A stretch of 51,885 nucleotides of DNA from Flavobacteriaceae bacterium (lineage in GTDB: Bacteria; Bacteroidota; Bacteroidia; Flavobacteriales; Flavobacteriaceae). The DNA lies in assembly GCA_947451475.1 (NCBI GenBank), contig CANFZC010000010.1:1-51885 (forward strand), in the 5' to 3' direction. Positions 7,379 to 16,965 of the stretch are shown in pieces. The first letter of the stretch is position 1, and the number at the start of each line of letters is the position of its first letter. Below the pieces are notes generated by a model. That model did no database searches. It saw only the letters and a program-made list of their open reading frames with translations, and had not been told where the DNA came from. Position numbers and translations under genes: made by a program.

Positions 7379-9559
7379 CTATTCATTTCTTCTTATAAAA
7401 TGGAAATCTAATTGTTTTTTAACTAAATCGGCGTTTTTTACTTTGACGTAAACTTCATCCCCTAATTGTAATAATCCTTTGGAAACTTGACCTACCAAGG
7501 CATATTGTTTTTCATCAAATACATAGTAATCTTCTTTTATTTCACGGATTCTTACCATGCCTTCACATTTGTTTTCAATGATTTCTACGTAGATACCCCA
7601 TTCAGTCACTCCTGAAATTACCCCTAGGAATTCTTGATCTTTATGATCTTGCATGTATTTAACCTGCATGTATTTGACAGAATCTCTTTCGGCTTGAGCA
7701 GCTAGTCCTTCCATATCACTGGAGTGGGCACATTTTTCTTCATATTCTTCTTGGTTTACACTTTTACCACCATCGAGGTAATATTGTAATAGGCGATGTG
7801 CCATTACATCGGGGTAACGACGGATGGGGGATGTAAAATGACCATAAAAATCAAAAGCTAAACCATAATGACCAATATTATCGGTTGAATATTTAGCTTT
7901 ACTCATGCTACGAATGGTTAAGGTATCAACAAGATTTTGTTCTTTTTTACCATTGACTTCGTTTAATAAATTATTCAGAGATTTAGATATATCTTGTTTA
8001 GATTTCATGTTTATGGAATATCCAAATTTTGAAATCACTGTTTGAAGATTAATCAATTTATCCTCGTTAGGTTCATCATGTATACGATAGATGAATGTTT
8101 TCTTTTGTTTGCCAATAAATTCGGCCACTTTTCTATTGGCTAACAACATAAATTCTTCAATTAAGTGATTAGCATCTTTGGATATTTTAAAGAAAACCCC
8201 AACAGGCTCTGCTTCTTCATTTAAATTGAATTTCACTTCCACTTTATCGAATGAAATGGCACCTGCTGCCATTCTTTTTCTACGAAGAATTTTAGCCAGC
8301 TCATCCATTTTAAGCGTAGCATCTACAATAGGAGCGGGTACTTTATATTCTTTTCCAGTTAAGGATATTTCTGCTGGAATAACATCTAATTTCGTTTCGA
8401 TTATTTGTTGGGCTTCTTCATAAGCAAAGCGTTGGTCAGAGAAAATCACTGTTCGTCCAAACCAAGAATCTACCACTTCTGCTTTTTGATTTAATTGAAA
8501 AACCGCTGAGAAAGTATATTTTTCTTCTTGTGGCCTAAGAGAACAGGCAAAGTTAGATAATACCTCAGGAAGCATAGGAACCACTCTATCGACTAGATAA
8601 ACAGAGGTTGCTCTTTTATAAGCTTCATCATCAAGAATCGTCCCTTCTTTTAAATAATGCGATACATCTGCAATATGCACTCCGATTTCGTAGTTTCCAT
8701 TATCTAGTACTTGGAAAGATAGCGCGTCATCAAAATCTTTTGCGTCTTTTGGGTCAATGGTAAAAGTTAAAACCTTACGCATATCACGACGCTTTGCTAT
8801 TTCTTCGGGAGTGATAGAAGTATCTAATTTATTAGCAAAAGCATCAACTTCAATAGGGAAGTCATAAGGTAAACCGTATTCAGCAAGAATAGCATGAATT
8901 TCAGTATTATGTTCGCCTGGTTTCCCTAATACTTTGAGTACCGTTCCAAAAGGAGAATCGGCTTTAGCAGGCCAATCTTCTAGTTTTACTAATACTACGT
9001 CACCGTGCTCTGCGTCACCTAATTTATTTTTAGGAATAAAAATATCGGTATACATTTTCGCATTGGCTGTAGTAACAAAACCAAAATTCTTTTGAATATC
9101 CACCACACCGACGAATTCTTCTTTGTGTCTTTCAATAATTTCTAATACTTCGGCTTCGGGTTTTCGGGAACTTCTTCTATCGTATACATAGGCTTTCACA
9201 GTATCTCCATCCAGCGCATGATTTAGATTTACAAAAGGAACATATACATCATTTTCTAATTCGTCACAGACAAAATAACCGGCTTTTCTACTGGTCATAT
9301 CTATTTTTCCCTCGTAATATTTTTGATTACTCGCTTTGACTAAATAATTACCTGGCTCACTCTCAATAATCAATTTTTGGGCAGCTAGTATCTTTAAATC
9401 TTTGATGATTTCGTTTCTACTTTTGGTATCATCTAATTCTAAAATAGCGGCTATTTGTTTGTAATTGAATGGCTTATTAGCATTCTTTGATAGTATTTTA
9501 AATATTTTCTCGGAAAAGGTTTTGGTGATTTTCCCGAACTTCTTTGGTTTCTTACTCAT
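7379..9559 (-). CDS. rnr: Ribonuclease R
   Basis: This 726-residue 3'-5' exoribonuclease degrades structured RNA and takes part in RNA quality control. It has a winged-helix N-terminus (about 10-75), cold-shock-like OB folds (about 80-230), the RNB catalytic domain with the acidic motif DPKDAKDFDDALSF near residue 270, and a C-terminal S1 domain (EFLGVISGVTEWGIYVEI). The length is slightly shorter than enterobacterial RNase R and lacks a long basic tail. It is encoded upstream of the head-GIN gene on the same strand. Confidence 0.96.
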   Translation of the reverse strand: MSKKPKKFGKITKTFSEKIFKILSKNANKPFNYKQIAAILELDDTKSRNEIIKDLKILAAQKLIIESEPGNYLVKASNQKYYEGKIDMTSRKAGYFVCDELENDVYVPFVNLNHALDGDTVKAYVYDRRSSRKPEAEVLEIIERHKEEFVGVVDIQKNFGFVTTANAKMYTDIFIPKNKLGDAEHGDVVLVKLEDWPAKADSPFGTVLKVLGKPGEHNTEIHAILAEYGLPYDFPIEVDAFANKLDTSITPEEIAKRRDMRKVLTFTIDPKDAKDFDDALSFQVLDNGNYEIGVHIADVSHYLKEGTILDDEAYKRATSVYLVDRVVPMLPEVLSNFACSLRPQEEKYTFSAVFQLNQKAEVVDSWFGRTVIFSDQRFAYEEAQQIIETKLDVIPAEISLTGKEYKVPAPIVDATLKMDELAKILRRKRMAAGAISFDKVEVKFNLNEEAEPVGVFFKISKDANHLIEEFMLLANRKVAEFIGKQKKTFIYRIHDEPNEDKLINLQTVISKFGYSINMKSKQDISKSLNNLLNEVNGKKEQNLVDTLTIRSMSKAKYSTDNIGHYGLAFDFYGHFTSPIRRYPDVMAHRLLQYYLDGGKSVNQEEYEEKCAHSSDMEGLAAQAERDSVKYMQVKYMQDHKDQEFLGVISGVTEWGIYVEIIENKCEGMVRIREIKEDYYVFDEKQYALVGQVSKGLLQLGDEVYVKVKNADLVKKQLDFHFIRRNE

Positions 9560-9680
9560 TGTATTATTTTATGTGTGCGTTAATATTTTTAATATAAACA
9601 CATAGAATATAGCTTAACAATAATTTTTTTTTCTAAAATGTAGAAGCTATATTTCAATTAATGCTGAAAATTACGAAATA

Positions 9681-9708
9681 GTTATAAGTTATGAGTTATA
9701 AGTTATGA
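9681..9708. repeat. 14-bp tandem direct repeat, two copies
   Basis: GTTATAAGTTATGA occurs twice head to tail in the divergent rnr / DUF2007 intergenic region. Each unit itself contains two similar 7-mers (GTTATAA, GTTATGA). It may be slippage-derived or a binding site. Confidence 0.8.
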
Positions 9709-9756
9709 GTTTTAATATAAAACTAACATTTCACTACCTTTATAAAAACTGCACTT

Positions 9757-9990
9757 ATGACTGAGTTTGTCACCATCGCTACTTTTACTTTTGCTCATGA
9801 AATTATGGTTTTAAAAACTATTTTGGATCGGGAAGGGATACCGTATTTATTTCAAAATGAAAACTTAGTTTCTTCAGATCCAATAGCAAGTTTTGCCTAC
9901 GGCGGTATTCATTTAAAAATTCATCCTAATGATAAAGAGGTAGTGCAACAAATTTTAGAAGACTTAAATACTACTTTAAAAATTGTTTAA
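9757..9990 (+). CDS. DUF2007-domain protein (putative signal-transducing protein)
   Basis: This 77-residue cytoplasmic protein has the pattern of DUF2007: an N-terminal strand, a helix (HEIMVLKTILDREGIPY), the turn NENLVSSDPIASFAYGGIHLKI and a C-terminal helix (DKEVVQQILEDL). Small proteins of this fold resemble the GlnB/ACT type and are annotated as putative signal transducers; the actual role is unknown. It is divergent from rnr and followed by a long gene-free region, so it is probably monocistronic. Confidence 0.83.
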   Translation: MTEFVTIATFTFAHEIMVLKTILDREGIPYLFQNENLVSSDPIASFAYGGIHLKIHPNDKEVVQQILEDLNTTLKIV

Positions 9991-10592
9991 ACTGAAAGTT
10001 TTCAACACTTATTAAAAACAACAAAAAAAGAATTTTATAAAATTTAAATTTATGATGGTTATTATAGGGTGTTAATAGGTAGTATAACTTTTTTAAAATA
10101 GTTAGGGTTTTAAAGTTATGTAAACTTATACAGAGAAATTAACACTATTATCATGATATAAAGCTCTTAAAATGAGTAAAAAAATAATTCTTATTAACAG
10201 TTGTTAATATTTAAAAAAAGAGTAAAAGTATTGATAAGTTTAGTGGTTAATAATTGTTGAAAACCTATTTTTTTATGCTGATAAATAATCAAAAAAAAAG
10301 GCAAACTAAATTAGATTTTCTCGCAGTAATTTTTGTTTAGAAAAAAAGAGCTTACAAGCTTAAAAAACTTCTAAAAAACTATACCAAGTTGTTAACAATC
10401 TGTGTTAATTTAAAGTTAACTGATAATCAAAGATTTGTAAAACACTATTAACATTATAATATTTTAACAATTATATTGAATTAATATTAATGATTTTCAA
10501 CTACTTATAAAAATACTGTAATTCAAGATTATCGTTACCTTTTAACAATCAACTAGTTGCAATAAACTAATAAATGCAAGCGATAGATTCCT
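9991..10592. other. Gene-free AT-rich region dense in TTAACA/TGTTAA motifs
   Basis: No plausible gene was found in about 600 bases. The hexamer TTAACA or its complement TGTTAA occurs ten times (at about 10070, 10139, 10194, 10202, 10390, 10392, 10403, 10448, 10464 and 10542). Two occurrences form the inverted pair ATTAACA-GT-TGTTAAT (10193-10208) and two form the palindrome TTGTTAACAA (10389-10398). There are also TTTTCAACA-like nonamers at 9999 and, inverted, at 10255, and a near-match at 10494. It could be a replication-origin-like element or a regulator-binding array; see the findings. Confidence 0.6.
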
Positions 10593-10600
10593 TAAATTTG
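10593..10600 (+). promoter_or_regulatory. -7 box of the rpiB promoter
   Basis: TAAATTTG matches TAnnTTTG exactly, 25 bases before the rpiB ATG. It is likely the promoter of the rpiB-to-tex gene series. Confidence 0.5.
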
Positions 10601-10625
10601 TCTTCTAAACTACATACTACAAACT

Positions 10626-11057
10626 ATGAAAATCTCTATTGGAAACGATCATGCCGGCCCTGAATACAAAAAAGCTATCGTGGCATTTTTAGAACAAAAA
10701 GGGCACACTGTTATAAACTATGGGACCGATACTTTTGACAGTGTTGATTATCCCGATTTTGGTCATCCAGTAGCATTAGATGTTGAAAAAGGCACATCAG
10801 ATTTAGGAATTGTTATTTGTGGTTCTGGGAATGGTATTAATATGACGGTTAATAAACATCAAGGCATACGATCTGCTTTGTGTTGGACTAAAGAGATAGC
10901 TGCTTTGGCACGTCAGCATAATGATGCTAACATCATCAGTATACCTGCGCGGTATACTTCAATTCAGCAAGCGGTTGAAATGGTAGATACTTTTTTAACT
11001 ACTGTATTTGAAGGAGGAAGACACGCTACTCGTGTTGATAAAATCGCTTGTCAATAA
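10626..11057 (+). CDS. rpiB: Ribose-5-phosphate isomerase B
   Basis: This 143-residue protein belongs to the RpiB/LacAB family and interconverts ribose 5-phosphate and ribulose 5-phosphate in the non-oxidative pentose phosphate pathway. The family start MKISIGNDHAG carries the Asp8-His9 pair, and the catalytic Cys65 sits in VICGSGNG. The length is as expected. It leads a tight series rpiB, cation efflux, NAD(P)HX dehydratase, tex, with gaps of only 3-9 bases, so these are probably one transcript despite their different jobs. Confidence 0.95.
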   Translation: MKISIGNDHAGPEYKKAIVAFLEQKGHTVINYGTDTFDSVDYPDFGHPVALDVEKGTSDLGIVICGSGNGINMTVNKHQGIRSALCWTKEIAALARQHNDANIISIPARYTSIQQAVEMVDTFLTTVFEGGRHATRVDKIACQ

Positions 11058-11060
11058 TTT

Positions 11061-11966
11061 ATGGGACACAACCACAGTCATAAACACGAAGTACAGGGAA
11101 AGAATTTAGTCTATTCTATTTTACTTAATCTTTTAATTACGGTTGCTCAGTTAGTTGGAGGTATAATATCGGGGAGTTTGGCTTTACTTTCTGATGCCCT
11201 ACATAATTTTTCGGATGTGCTCTCCTTGTTATTTAGTTTGATAGCCCATAGACTTTCGAGAAAAAAAGCTTCTATCAATAACACTTTTGGATTTAAAAGA
11301 GCGGAACTTATTGCGGCTTTTGTCAATGCGGCCACCTTAGTAATTGTCGCTTTCTTTTTGATTTATGGTGCTATAGAACGTTTTTTTGCCCCACATTATA
11401 TAGAGCCCGGATTGGTGATTTGGATGGCACTTTTGGGAATAATTGTTAATGGCCTATCAGCAGTATTATTACAAAAGGATGCTGAACACAACATTAATAT
11501 GAAATCGGCTTACCTTCACTTACTGACAGACATGATGGCGTCTATAGCAGTTTTGGTGGGTGGTTTATTAATGAAGTTTTATGCTTGGTTTTGGGTAGAC
11601 AGTGTATTAACCATTGCTATAGCTGTTTATTTGATAGTGGTAGGGGTAAAGTTATTATTGGAATCTACTAAAATGCTTATGTTGTTTACTCCGGATCATA
11701 TTGATATTAAGGAATTGGTTAGAGAAGTTCATAAAATTGAAGGAGTGGGTAAATTACATCATATACACGTATGGCATCTTAATGACGAAGAGTTGCATCT
11801 TGAAGCACATCTCGATTGTTTAAAAGACATTAAAATGAGTGAGTTTAACGAAATACTGCATCAAATAGAAAAGGTACTTTTGGAAAAATTCCATATAAAT
11901 CATATTAATATTCAGCCCGAATACAACAAAGAAGAAGCCACTAAAGACTTCATTGTTCAGGACTAA
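11061..11966 (+). CDS. Cation diffusion facilitator (CzcD/ZitB-like) exporter
   Basis: This 301-residue protein exports divalent metal ions, most often Zn, from the cytoplasm in exchange for protons. It begins with a His-rich tail (GHNHSHKHE), then has six membrane helices with the family metal-site motifs HNFSD (helix 2 region) and HLLTD (helix 5), and ends in a cytoplasmic ferredoxin-like domain (KIEGVGKLHHIHVWHLNDEELHLEAHL). The GSLALLSDALHN segment is a CDF hallmark. The metal specificity is inferred from family resemblance. Confidence 0.93.
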   Translation: MGHNHSHKHEVQGKNLVYSILLNLLITVAQLVGGIISGSLALLSDALHNFSDVLSLLFSLIAHRLSRKKASINNTFGFKRAELIAAFVNAATLVIVAFFLIYGAIERFFAPHYIEPGLVIWMALLGIIVNGLSAVLLQKDAEHNINMKSAYLHLLTDMMASIAVLVGGLLMKFYAWFWVDSVLTIAIAVYLIVVGVKLLLESTKMLMLFTPDHIDIKELVREVHKIEGVGKLHHIHVWHLNDEELHLEAHLDCLKDIKMSEFNEILHQIEKVLLEKFHINHINIQPEYNKEEATKDFIVQD

Positions 11967-11974
11967 TCCAGGCT

Positions 11975-12796
11975 ATGAAGAACATTGATATCCATACCAT
12001 CCAATTGCTGTTTAAAAAACGCTCACCTGATAGTCACAAAGGCAATCACGGTCATGCATTAGTAATTGCGGGAAGTAAAGATAAAATGGGTGCGGCTATA
12101 ATTTCGGCAAAATCGGCGCTGCGCGCTGGTGCAGGATTAGTTACTGTCGCTGTTCCAAAAAAGGAAAGAGGTAGTATTTTCAATGCTGTCCCCGAAGCAA
12201 TGGTAGTCTTTCGAGAAGATAAAACAGATGTAGAGAAATACGCCGCTATAGCCATTGGACCGGGTATCGGGGCGGATAAAGCTGCTTTACAAAAAATAAC
12301 TTTGCTCACACAACATTTTCAACATCCGATTGTATTTGATGCTGATGCTTTGACAATTTTGGCGAATACTCAATCATTACTTTATAAACTTCCTTTTAAA
12401 TCTATACTTACACCTCACGTTAAGGAGTTTGATCGACTATTTGGAAATCAAAAATCAGAAAGCGAAAGAAGACAAGTAGCAATTTCAAAAGCCATTGAAT
12501 ATAAATGCATCATTGTTTTAAAAGAGCACCAGACTTTTATTACAGATGGCATTTCTTCGTTTGAAAACACCACTGGCAATTCGGGCTTGGCGAAAGGAGG
12601 TTCGGGTGATGCCTTGACAGGTATCATCACTGCTTTTTTGGCACAAGGATACGAACCTATTAATGCTTCTATTTTAGGCGTCTACCTTCATGGTTTGGCG
12701 GCCGATATTACTCTAAAAACGCAGAGTCCAGAAAGCATGTTAATTACGGACGTAATTGAAAATCTAGGCCAAGCGTTTTACCAAATTCAACTATAA
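11975..12796 (+). CDS. nnrD: ADP/ATP-dependent NAD(P)H-hydrate dehydratase
   Basis: This 273-residue protein is the dehydratase half of the NAD(P)HX repair system, which restores hydrated NADH and NADPH. Visible family motifs are the N-terminal HKGNHGHALVIAGS (nucleotide-binding region), SALRAGAGLVTVAVP, the DADAL motif, and the catalytic GGSGDALTGI. Many bacteria fuse this domain to the NnrE epimerase; here only the C-terminal dehydratase domain is present, so the epimerase must be encoded elsewhere or be absent. It lies in the rpiB-tex series. Confidence 0.92.
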   Translation: MKNIDIHTIQLLFKKRSPDSHKGNHGHALVIAGSKDKMGAAIISAKSALRAGAGLVTVAVPKKERGSIFNAVPEAMVVFREDKTDVEKYAAIAIGPGIGADKAALQKITLLTQHFQHPIVFDADALTILANTQSLLYKLPFKSILTPHVKEFDRLFGNQKSESERRQVAISKAIEYKCIIVLKEHQTFITDGISSFENTTGNSGLAKGGSGDALTGIITAFLAQGYEPINASILGVYLHGLAADITLKTQSPESMLITDVIENLGQAFYQIQL

Positions 12797-12805
12797 TTTT
12801 TCATA

Positions 12806-14929
12806 ATGACAAGCATACAATTCATTCAAAATCAAGTCAACACGACGCCTAAGAATATTGAAGCAACCTTAAAATTGCTACATGAAGATTGCACTATTCC
12901 TTTTATTTCTAGATATCGTAAGGATCAAACTGGAAACTTGGACGAAGTGGTGATTGAACAAATTGCTAAACTTTCTAAGCAATATGATGACATCGTAAAA
13001 CGCAAAGACAGTGTCCTTAAAGCTATTGAGGAACAAGGGCAGTTGACCGCCGAACTGAAAGCTAAAATTGAAAACAGTTTTGACTTGCAGGAAGTAGAGG
13101 ATTTGTATTTGCCTTATAAAAAGAAGAAAAAAACTAGGGCAGATGTGGCTCGTGAAAATGGTTTAGAGCCCTTGGCAAAAATCATCATGGCTCAGAACAG
13201 CGATGATGTGGATTTTATCGCTTCAAAATATTTGAATGCTAAAGTGCTTAATGAAGATGATGCTTTGCAAGGTGCCCGCGATATTATTGCCGAATGGATT
13301 AATGAGAATATTTATGTGCGTAAGACGTTGCGGCGCCTATTTCAGCGCAAAGCGGTGGTAGAAACTAAGGTAGTGAAGACTAAAAAAGATGAGGAAGCGG
13401 CTCAGAAATTTGCTCAATATTTTGAATGGGCAGAGCCTATATCGAAAGCCCCGTCTCACCGGTTATTAGCTATGTTGCGGGCTGAAGCGGAAGGTTTTGT
13501 GAAATTGAACGTTACTATTGAAAATGAAGAAGCAATTGAATTTATAGAAGGCAATACTATTAAAAATAACAGAGAGACAGCGGATCAATTGCGATTAGCG
13601 ATTAAGGACAGTTACAAACGCTTGCTTGAACCCGCTATTTCCAATGAAGCGCTTCAGGAAGCCAAAGCCAAAGCAGATGCTAAAGCCATTGAAGTATTTG
13701 CAGGTAACTTAGGGCAATTATTATTAGCACCTCCCTTAGGAGAAAAGCGAATTTTGGCAATAGACCCTGGGTATCGAAGTGGTTGTAAAATTGTTTGTTT
13801 GGATGAAAAAGGGGATTTGTTGTATAACGAGACCATCTACCCGCACCAGCCTCAAAACGAAACAGCTATGGCGATGAAGAAAATAAAATCGATGGTAAAT
13901 GCTTATAATATAGAGGCGATTTCTATTGGCAATGGAACAGCCTCTAGAGAAACCGAATTTTTCATTAAGAAAATTGCTTTTGACAAACCCGTTCAAGTGT
14001 TTGTTGTTTCTGAAGCTGGAGCATCGGTCTATTCGGCTAGTAAAATTGCTCGTGATGAGTTTCCGAATTATGATGTAACGGTTAGGGGTTCGGTTTCTAT
14101 TGGAAGGCGGCTTTCAGACCCTTTGGCGGAGCTGGTAAAAATAGATGCTAAGTCCATAGGCGTGGGGCAATATCAGCATGATGTTGACCAAACCAAGTTA
14201 AAAGAAGAGTTGGATACCGTAGTGGTGCGTTGCGTGAACTCGGTTGGAATCAACATCAACACCGCTAGTAAATCGTTGTTGAGTTACGTGTCAGGAATAG
14301 GAGAAAAGATGGCTGAAAACATTGTAGCTTTCCGTAGTGAGCATGGTCCTTTTGAAGATCGAAAACAATTAAAAAAAGTACCGCGTTTGGGTGATAAAGC
14401 TTATCAACAAGCAGCGGCTTTTATCCGAATTAAGGAAGGTAAAAACCCTCTAGATAACTCAGCAGTTCATCCTGAAGCTTATCCGATAGTAGAAAAAATG
14501 GCGAAAGATTTGGGACTAAAAACCGCAGAGCTTATCGGGAAAAAGGAGAAAATAAGTCTAATAAAACCTGATTTGTATATCACTTCTGATATCGGTATAC
14601 TAGGAGTGAAAGATATTTTGAAAGAATTAGAGAAACCTGGACTTGACCCTAGAAAAGCTGCCAAGGTCTTTGAATTTGATGCCAATGTAAAAACCATTAA
14701 AGATGTCCGCGGGGGAATGATCTTGCCGGGGATTGTGAATAATATTACCGCCTTTGGTTGTTTTGTTGATATTGGGGTAAAAGAAAGTGGACTGGTGCAT
14801 ATTTCACAACTCAAAGAAGGTTTTGTTTCGGATGTGAATGAAGTAGTTAAACTCCATCAACATGTTCAGGTAAAAGTGGTTGAGGTGGATGAAGAGCGCA
14901 AACGCATACAGCTGACTATGGTTTTTTAA
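12806..14929 (+). CDS. tex: Tex family RNA-binding transcription accessory protein
   Basis: This 707-residue protein has the full Tex layout: an N-terminal helical domain, a YqgF/RNase-H-like domain (ILAIDPGYRSGCKIVCLD, about residue 315), helix-hairpin-helix motifs (NINTASKSLLSYVSGIG, about 490), and a C-terminal S1 RNA-binding domain (LPGIVNNITAFGCFVDIGVKES). Tex proteins bind nucleic acids and relate to eukaryotic Spt6; they affect transcription and, in some species, virulence. It ends the rpiB series, followed by a strong terminator. Confidence 0.95.
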   Translation: MTSIQFIQNQVNTTPKNIEATLKLLHEDCTIPFISRYRKDQTGNLDEVVIEQIAKLSKQYDDIVKRKDSVLKAIEEQGQLTAELKAKIENSFDLQEVEDLYLPYKKKKKTRADVARENGLEPLAKIIMAQNSDDVDFIASKYLNAKVLNEDDALQGARDIIAEWINENIYVRKTLRRLFQRKAVVETKVVKTKKDEEAAQKFAQYFEWAEPISKAPSHRLLAMLRAEAEGFVKLNVTIENEEAIEFIEGNTIKNNRETADQLRLAIKDSYKRLLEPAISNEALQEAKAKADAKAIEVFAGNLGQLLLAPPLGEKRILAIDPGYRSGCKIVCLDEKGDLLYNETIYPHQPQNETAMAMKKIKSMVNAYNIEAISIGNGTASRETEFFIKKIAFDKPVQVFVVSEAGASVYSASKIARDEFPNYDVTVRGSVSIGRRLSDPLAELVKIDAKSIGVGQYQHDVDQTKLKEELDTVVVRCVNSVGININTASKSLLSYVSGIGEKMAENIVAFRSEHGPFEDRKQLKKVPRLGDKAYQQAAAFIRIKEGKNPLDNSAVHPEAYPIVEKMAKDLGLKTAELIGKKEKISLIKPDLYITSDIGILGVKDILKELEKPGLDPRKAAKVFEFDANVKTIKDVRGGMILPGIVNNITAFGCFVDIGVKESGLVHISQLKEGFVSDVNEVVKLHQHVQVKVVEVDEERKRIQLTMVF

Positions 14930-14935
14930 ATAATA

Positions 14936-14972
14936 AATCCCAAATTCAAATATGAATTTGGGATTCTTTTTT
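14936..14972 (+). terminator. Terminator of the rpiB-tex operon
   Basis: A perfect 13-bp hairpin (AATCCCAAATTCA / TGAATTTGGGATT) followed by a T-run begins six bases after the tex stop. It shares the core CCCAAATTCA with the tatA terminator at 17360. Confidence 0.88.
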
Positions 14973-14990
14973 ATAAATAGTTTGTGGGGG

Positions 14991-16370
14991 TTAAAGTGTT
15001 AAGATCCATGTACTCATTGCGTCCAATACTTTTGGAGAAATGGTTTGTTCAATTTGGCCATATTCTTCAACTAAACCTGTATTAGCTTCTTGAAAAAGAT
15101 GGTTTAGGTTCGGGAATTCTTGGGTTTCAAAATGTTTGTTTTTTGCTTTTTCTAGAGAAGCTTTAATTCCTGCTAAATTTTCTTTTGGTAAAACTTGTAA
15201 ATCTTTAGAGCCGTTTATGGCCAAAACCGGAATTTTCAATTGACTCCAGTAGGTATCAGGATTGATTCTCATAAAATAGGAAACCCAAGGTATGGCTATA
15301 TTGCTACTTTCTTGCTCTATAGTTTTTTCCATTTCTGCGGCATCAGGTTGTTGTTCCTTGGGTAATTTATTCATTTCTTCCGCAAGTACTTTTTTGAGTT
15401 CGCCTTTCAAATCGGTACCGTTATAGTTTTTGACTACTGCATATATTTTTCGATTAGTTTCGGCATTTGATAATAGCTCTTCATCAGTTGCTCCCGATGC
15501 TTTTGCGATAGCATTTGTTTGTAGTAATAGTAATTCATCGCAGGGTATACCAGGTCCGGCCATCGCAATTACAAATTTAACTTTGTTGTTTTGAGAAGCT
15601 ACCATAGGAGCAATGATGCCCCCTTCGCTATGACCCGCTAAACCGATGTTGGTGAATCCTTTTTGGGCTAGAAATTCAACGGCTGCATTTGTATCACCGG
15701 CAAAATTTTGAGTAGTCATTGTTTGGGTCACACCATTTGACCCTCCTGTCCCTCGGTCATCCACTCGTAAAACACCGATTCCTTTTTTGGCAAAATCATC
15801 GGCGATAACCCAAAACTCTTTGTGACCAAGTATTTCTGAATCTCGGTTTTGTTGACCAGAGCCTGAGATTAGAACGAGTATAGGAAATTGTTTTTTATTG
15901 GTAGGGGTTGTTAACGTGCCTGTGAGTGTGTTTTTATCCACAGTATTGGTAAAGGTTACTTCTTCAATTTTGTAATTAAAAGGAGGTTGTGGTGTTTGGG
16001 GTCTTTTTAGCACAGATTCACCTTCTTTTTTTCTCGTTAAAATGAAAGGCAAACTCATTTGACCTTGCGTAAATGTACCTTCAAGTTTGTTTTGGTTTAA
16101 TGTTCCTTTGTACTGTAATCCCATGTTGGGCGCCGACAAAGTCAGTTCGTTTTTAATAAAAGTAGTTTCGCTAACGGGTATATCTTTAGCACCTTGCATG
16201 GGGCTATCCATGGTGGTGGTAAGCTGCGTTCCGTTTTGTTTGATGTTAAACACTAAGGGAAGTTTTGTCCCTTGCACTTCTAATTCGCCTGCCCAAGAAC
16301 CAATAATTTCTTGGCTGAATAGGTTGCAGAAACTGAAAAAGCAAATAAAAGTTAGTACTGTTGATTTCAT
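14991..16370 (-). CDS. Alpha/beta hydrolase with N-terminal beta domain, secreted
   Basis: This 459-residue protein has a signal peptide (MKSTVLTFICFFSFCNLFSQ), an N-terminal beta-rich domain (IIGSWAGELEVQGTKLPLVFNI), and an alpha/beta hydrolase domain. The nucleophile elbow is GHSEG with the catalytic Ser, and the likely acid and base are the Asp in NGSKDLQVLP and the His in NLNHLF near the C-terminus. This layout is common among Bacteroidota periplasmic esterases and S9-like hydrolases. The substrate is unknown. It follows the YIP1-like and DUF2089 genes on the minus strand with only 12 bases between, so it may be co-transcribed with them. Confidence 0.87.
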   Translation of the reverse strand: MKSTVLTFICFFSFCNLFSQEIIGSWAGELEVQGTKLPLVFNIKQNGTQLTTTMDSPMQGAKDIPVSETTFIKNELTLSAPNMGLQYKGTLNQNKLEGTFTQGQMSLPFILTRKKEGESVLKRPQTPQPPFNYKIEEVTFTNTVDKNTLTGTLTTPTNKKQFPILVLISGSGQQNRDSEILGHKEFWVIADDFAKKGIGVLRVDDRGTGGSNGVTQTMTTQNFAGDTNAAVEFLAQKGFTNIGLAGHSEGGIIAPMVASQNNKVKFVIAMAGPGIPCDELLLLQTNAIAKASGATDEELLSNAETNRKIYAVVKNYNGTDLKGELKKVLAEEMNKLPKEQQPDAAEMEKTIEQESSNIAIPWVSYFMRINPDTYWSQLKIPVLAINGSKDLQVLPKENLAGIKASLEKAKNKHFETQEFPNLNHLFQEANTGLVEEYGQIEQTISPKVLDAMSTWILTL

Positions 16371-16382
16371 AATGTATAGGGT

Positions 16383-16964
16383 TTAAAGAATGGATAAAAT
16401 TATTTTACAAAGAATTTCGGCTACTAGTATAGCGATACCAAAAAAGACTTTGTGCAAAGTTTGTTTGACGTTGGTAGCTATTTTGAATCCATTGTATAAA
16501 AGAGTGATAGCATAAATCAGCAAGGCAATTAGAGCTCCTGTTAGGCAAAGTAAGATAATTATATCAGTTGCTTTCAAATTGAAACCAGCCATTTTTTGAG
16601 CATTATTCATTAAAGATTCTTCAAGGTCTTTAATGGCAGGGATAGCCACAAGGATTGCTGTTAGGTAAAAAGGAATTCTAAATAGTAGGCTTGCATTTAG
16701 GATATCAATAAGGCGTGTTTTGGCGTTGATCATTTTTCCTAAAGCGAAAAGCAGGAAGGTGAGCAGTAAAATGGTAATTGCATTTTCTTTTAAAGATTGC
16801 AAGAAGGTTATCTCTGACCAAAGGTGTACGTCGATTGCGCCATCAAAAGTGACACCAAGGTAAGAAGCAAGATAACTTCCAAGGGCTACGGTAAACAAAC
16901 CGAAGCATAAGAGTTGTTTTTCGGAGAATTTGTTAAACGGGTTTAGAAGTATAGACCAATTCAT
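16383..16964 (-). CDS. YIP1-like multi-pass membrane protein
   Basis: This 193-residue protein has about five hydrophobic helices and short polar loops. It starts MNWSILLNPFNKFSEKQL, in the manner of bacterial YIP1-family membrane proteins, where a 'NPF..F' segment precedes the helices. Its function is unknown. The ATG lies one base from the stop of the upstream DUF2089 gene, so the two are almost certainly co-translated. Confidence 0.6.
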   Translation of the reverse strand: MNWSILLNPFNKFSEKQLLCFGLFTVALGSYLASYLGVTFDGAIDVHLWSEITFLQSLKENAITILLLTFLLFALGKMINAKTRLIDILNASLLFRIPFYLTAILVAIPAIKDLEESLMNNAQKMAGFNLKATDIIILLCLTGALIALLIYAITLLYNGFKIATNVKQTLHKVFFGIAILVAEILCKIILSIL

Positions 16965-16965
16965 A

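Noticed and set aside
9991..10592. Certain call of the region as the chromosome origin
   Set aside because: Motif density and gene direction suggest it, but a rough check of G versus C on both sides gave no clear skew switch, and dnaA is not here. It is reported only as a candidate.
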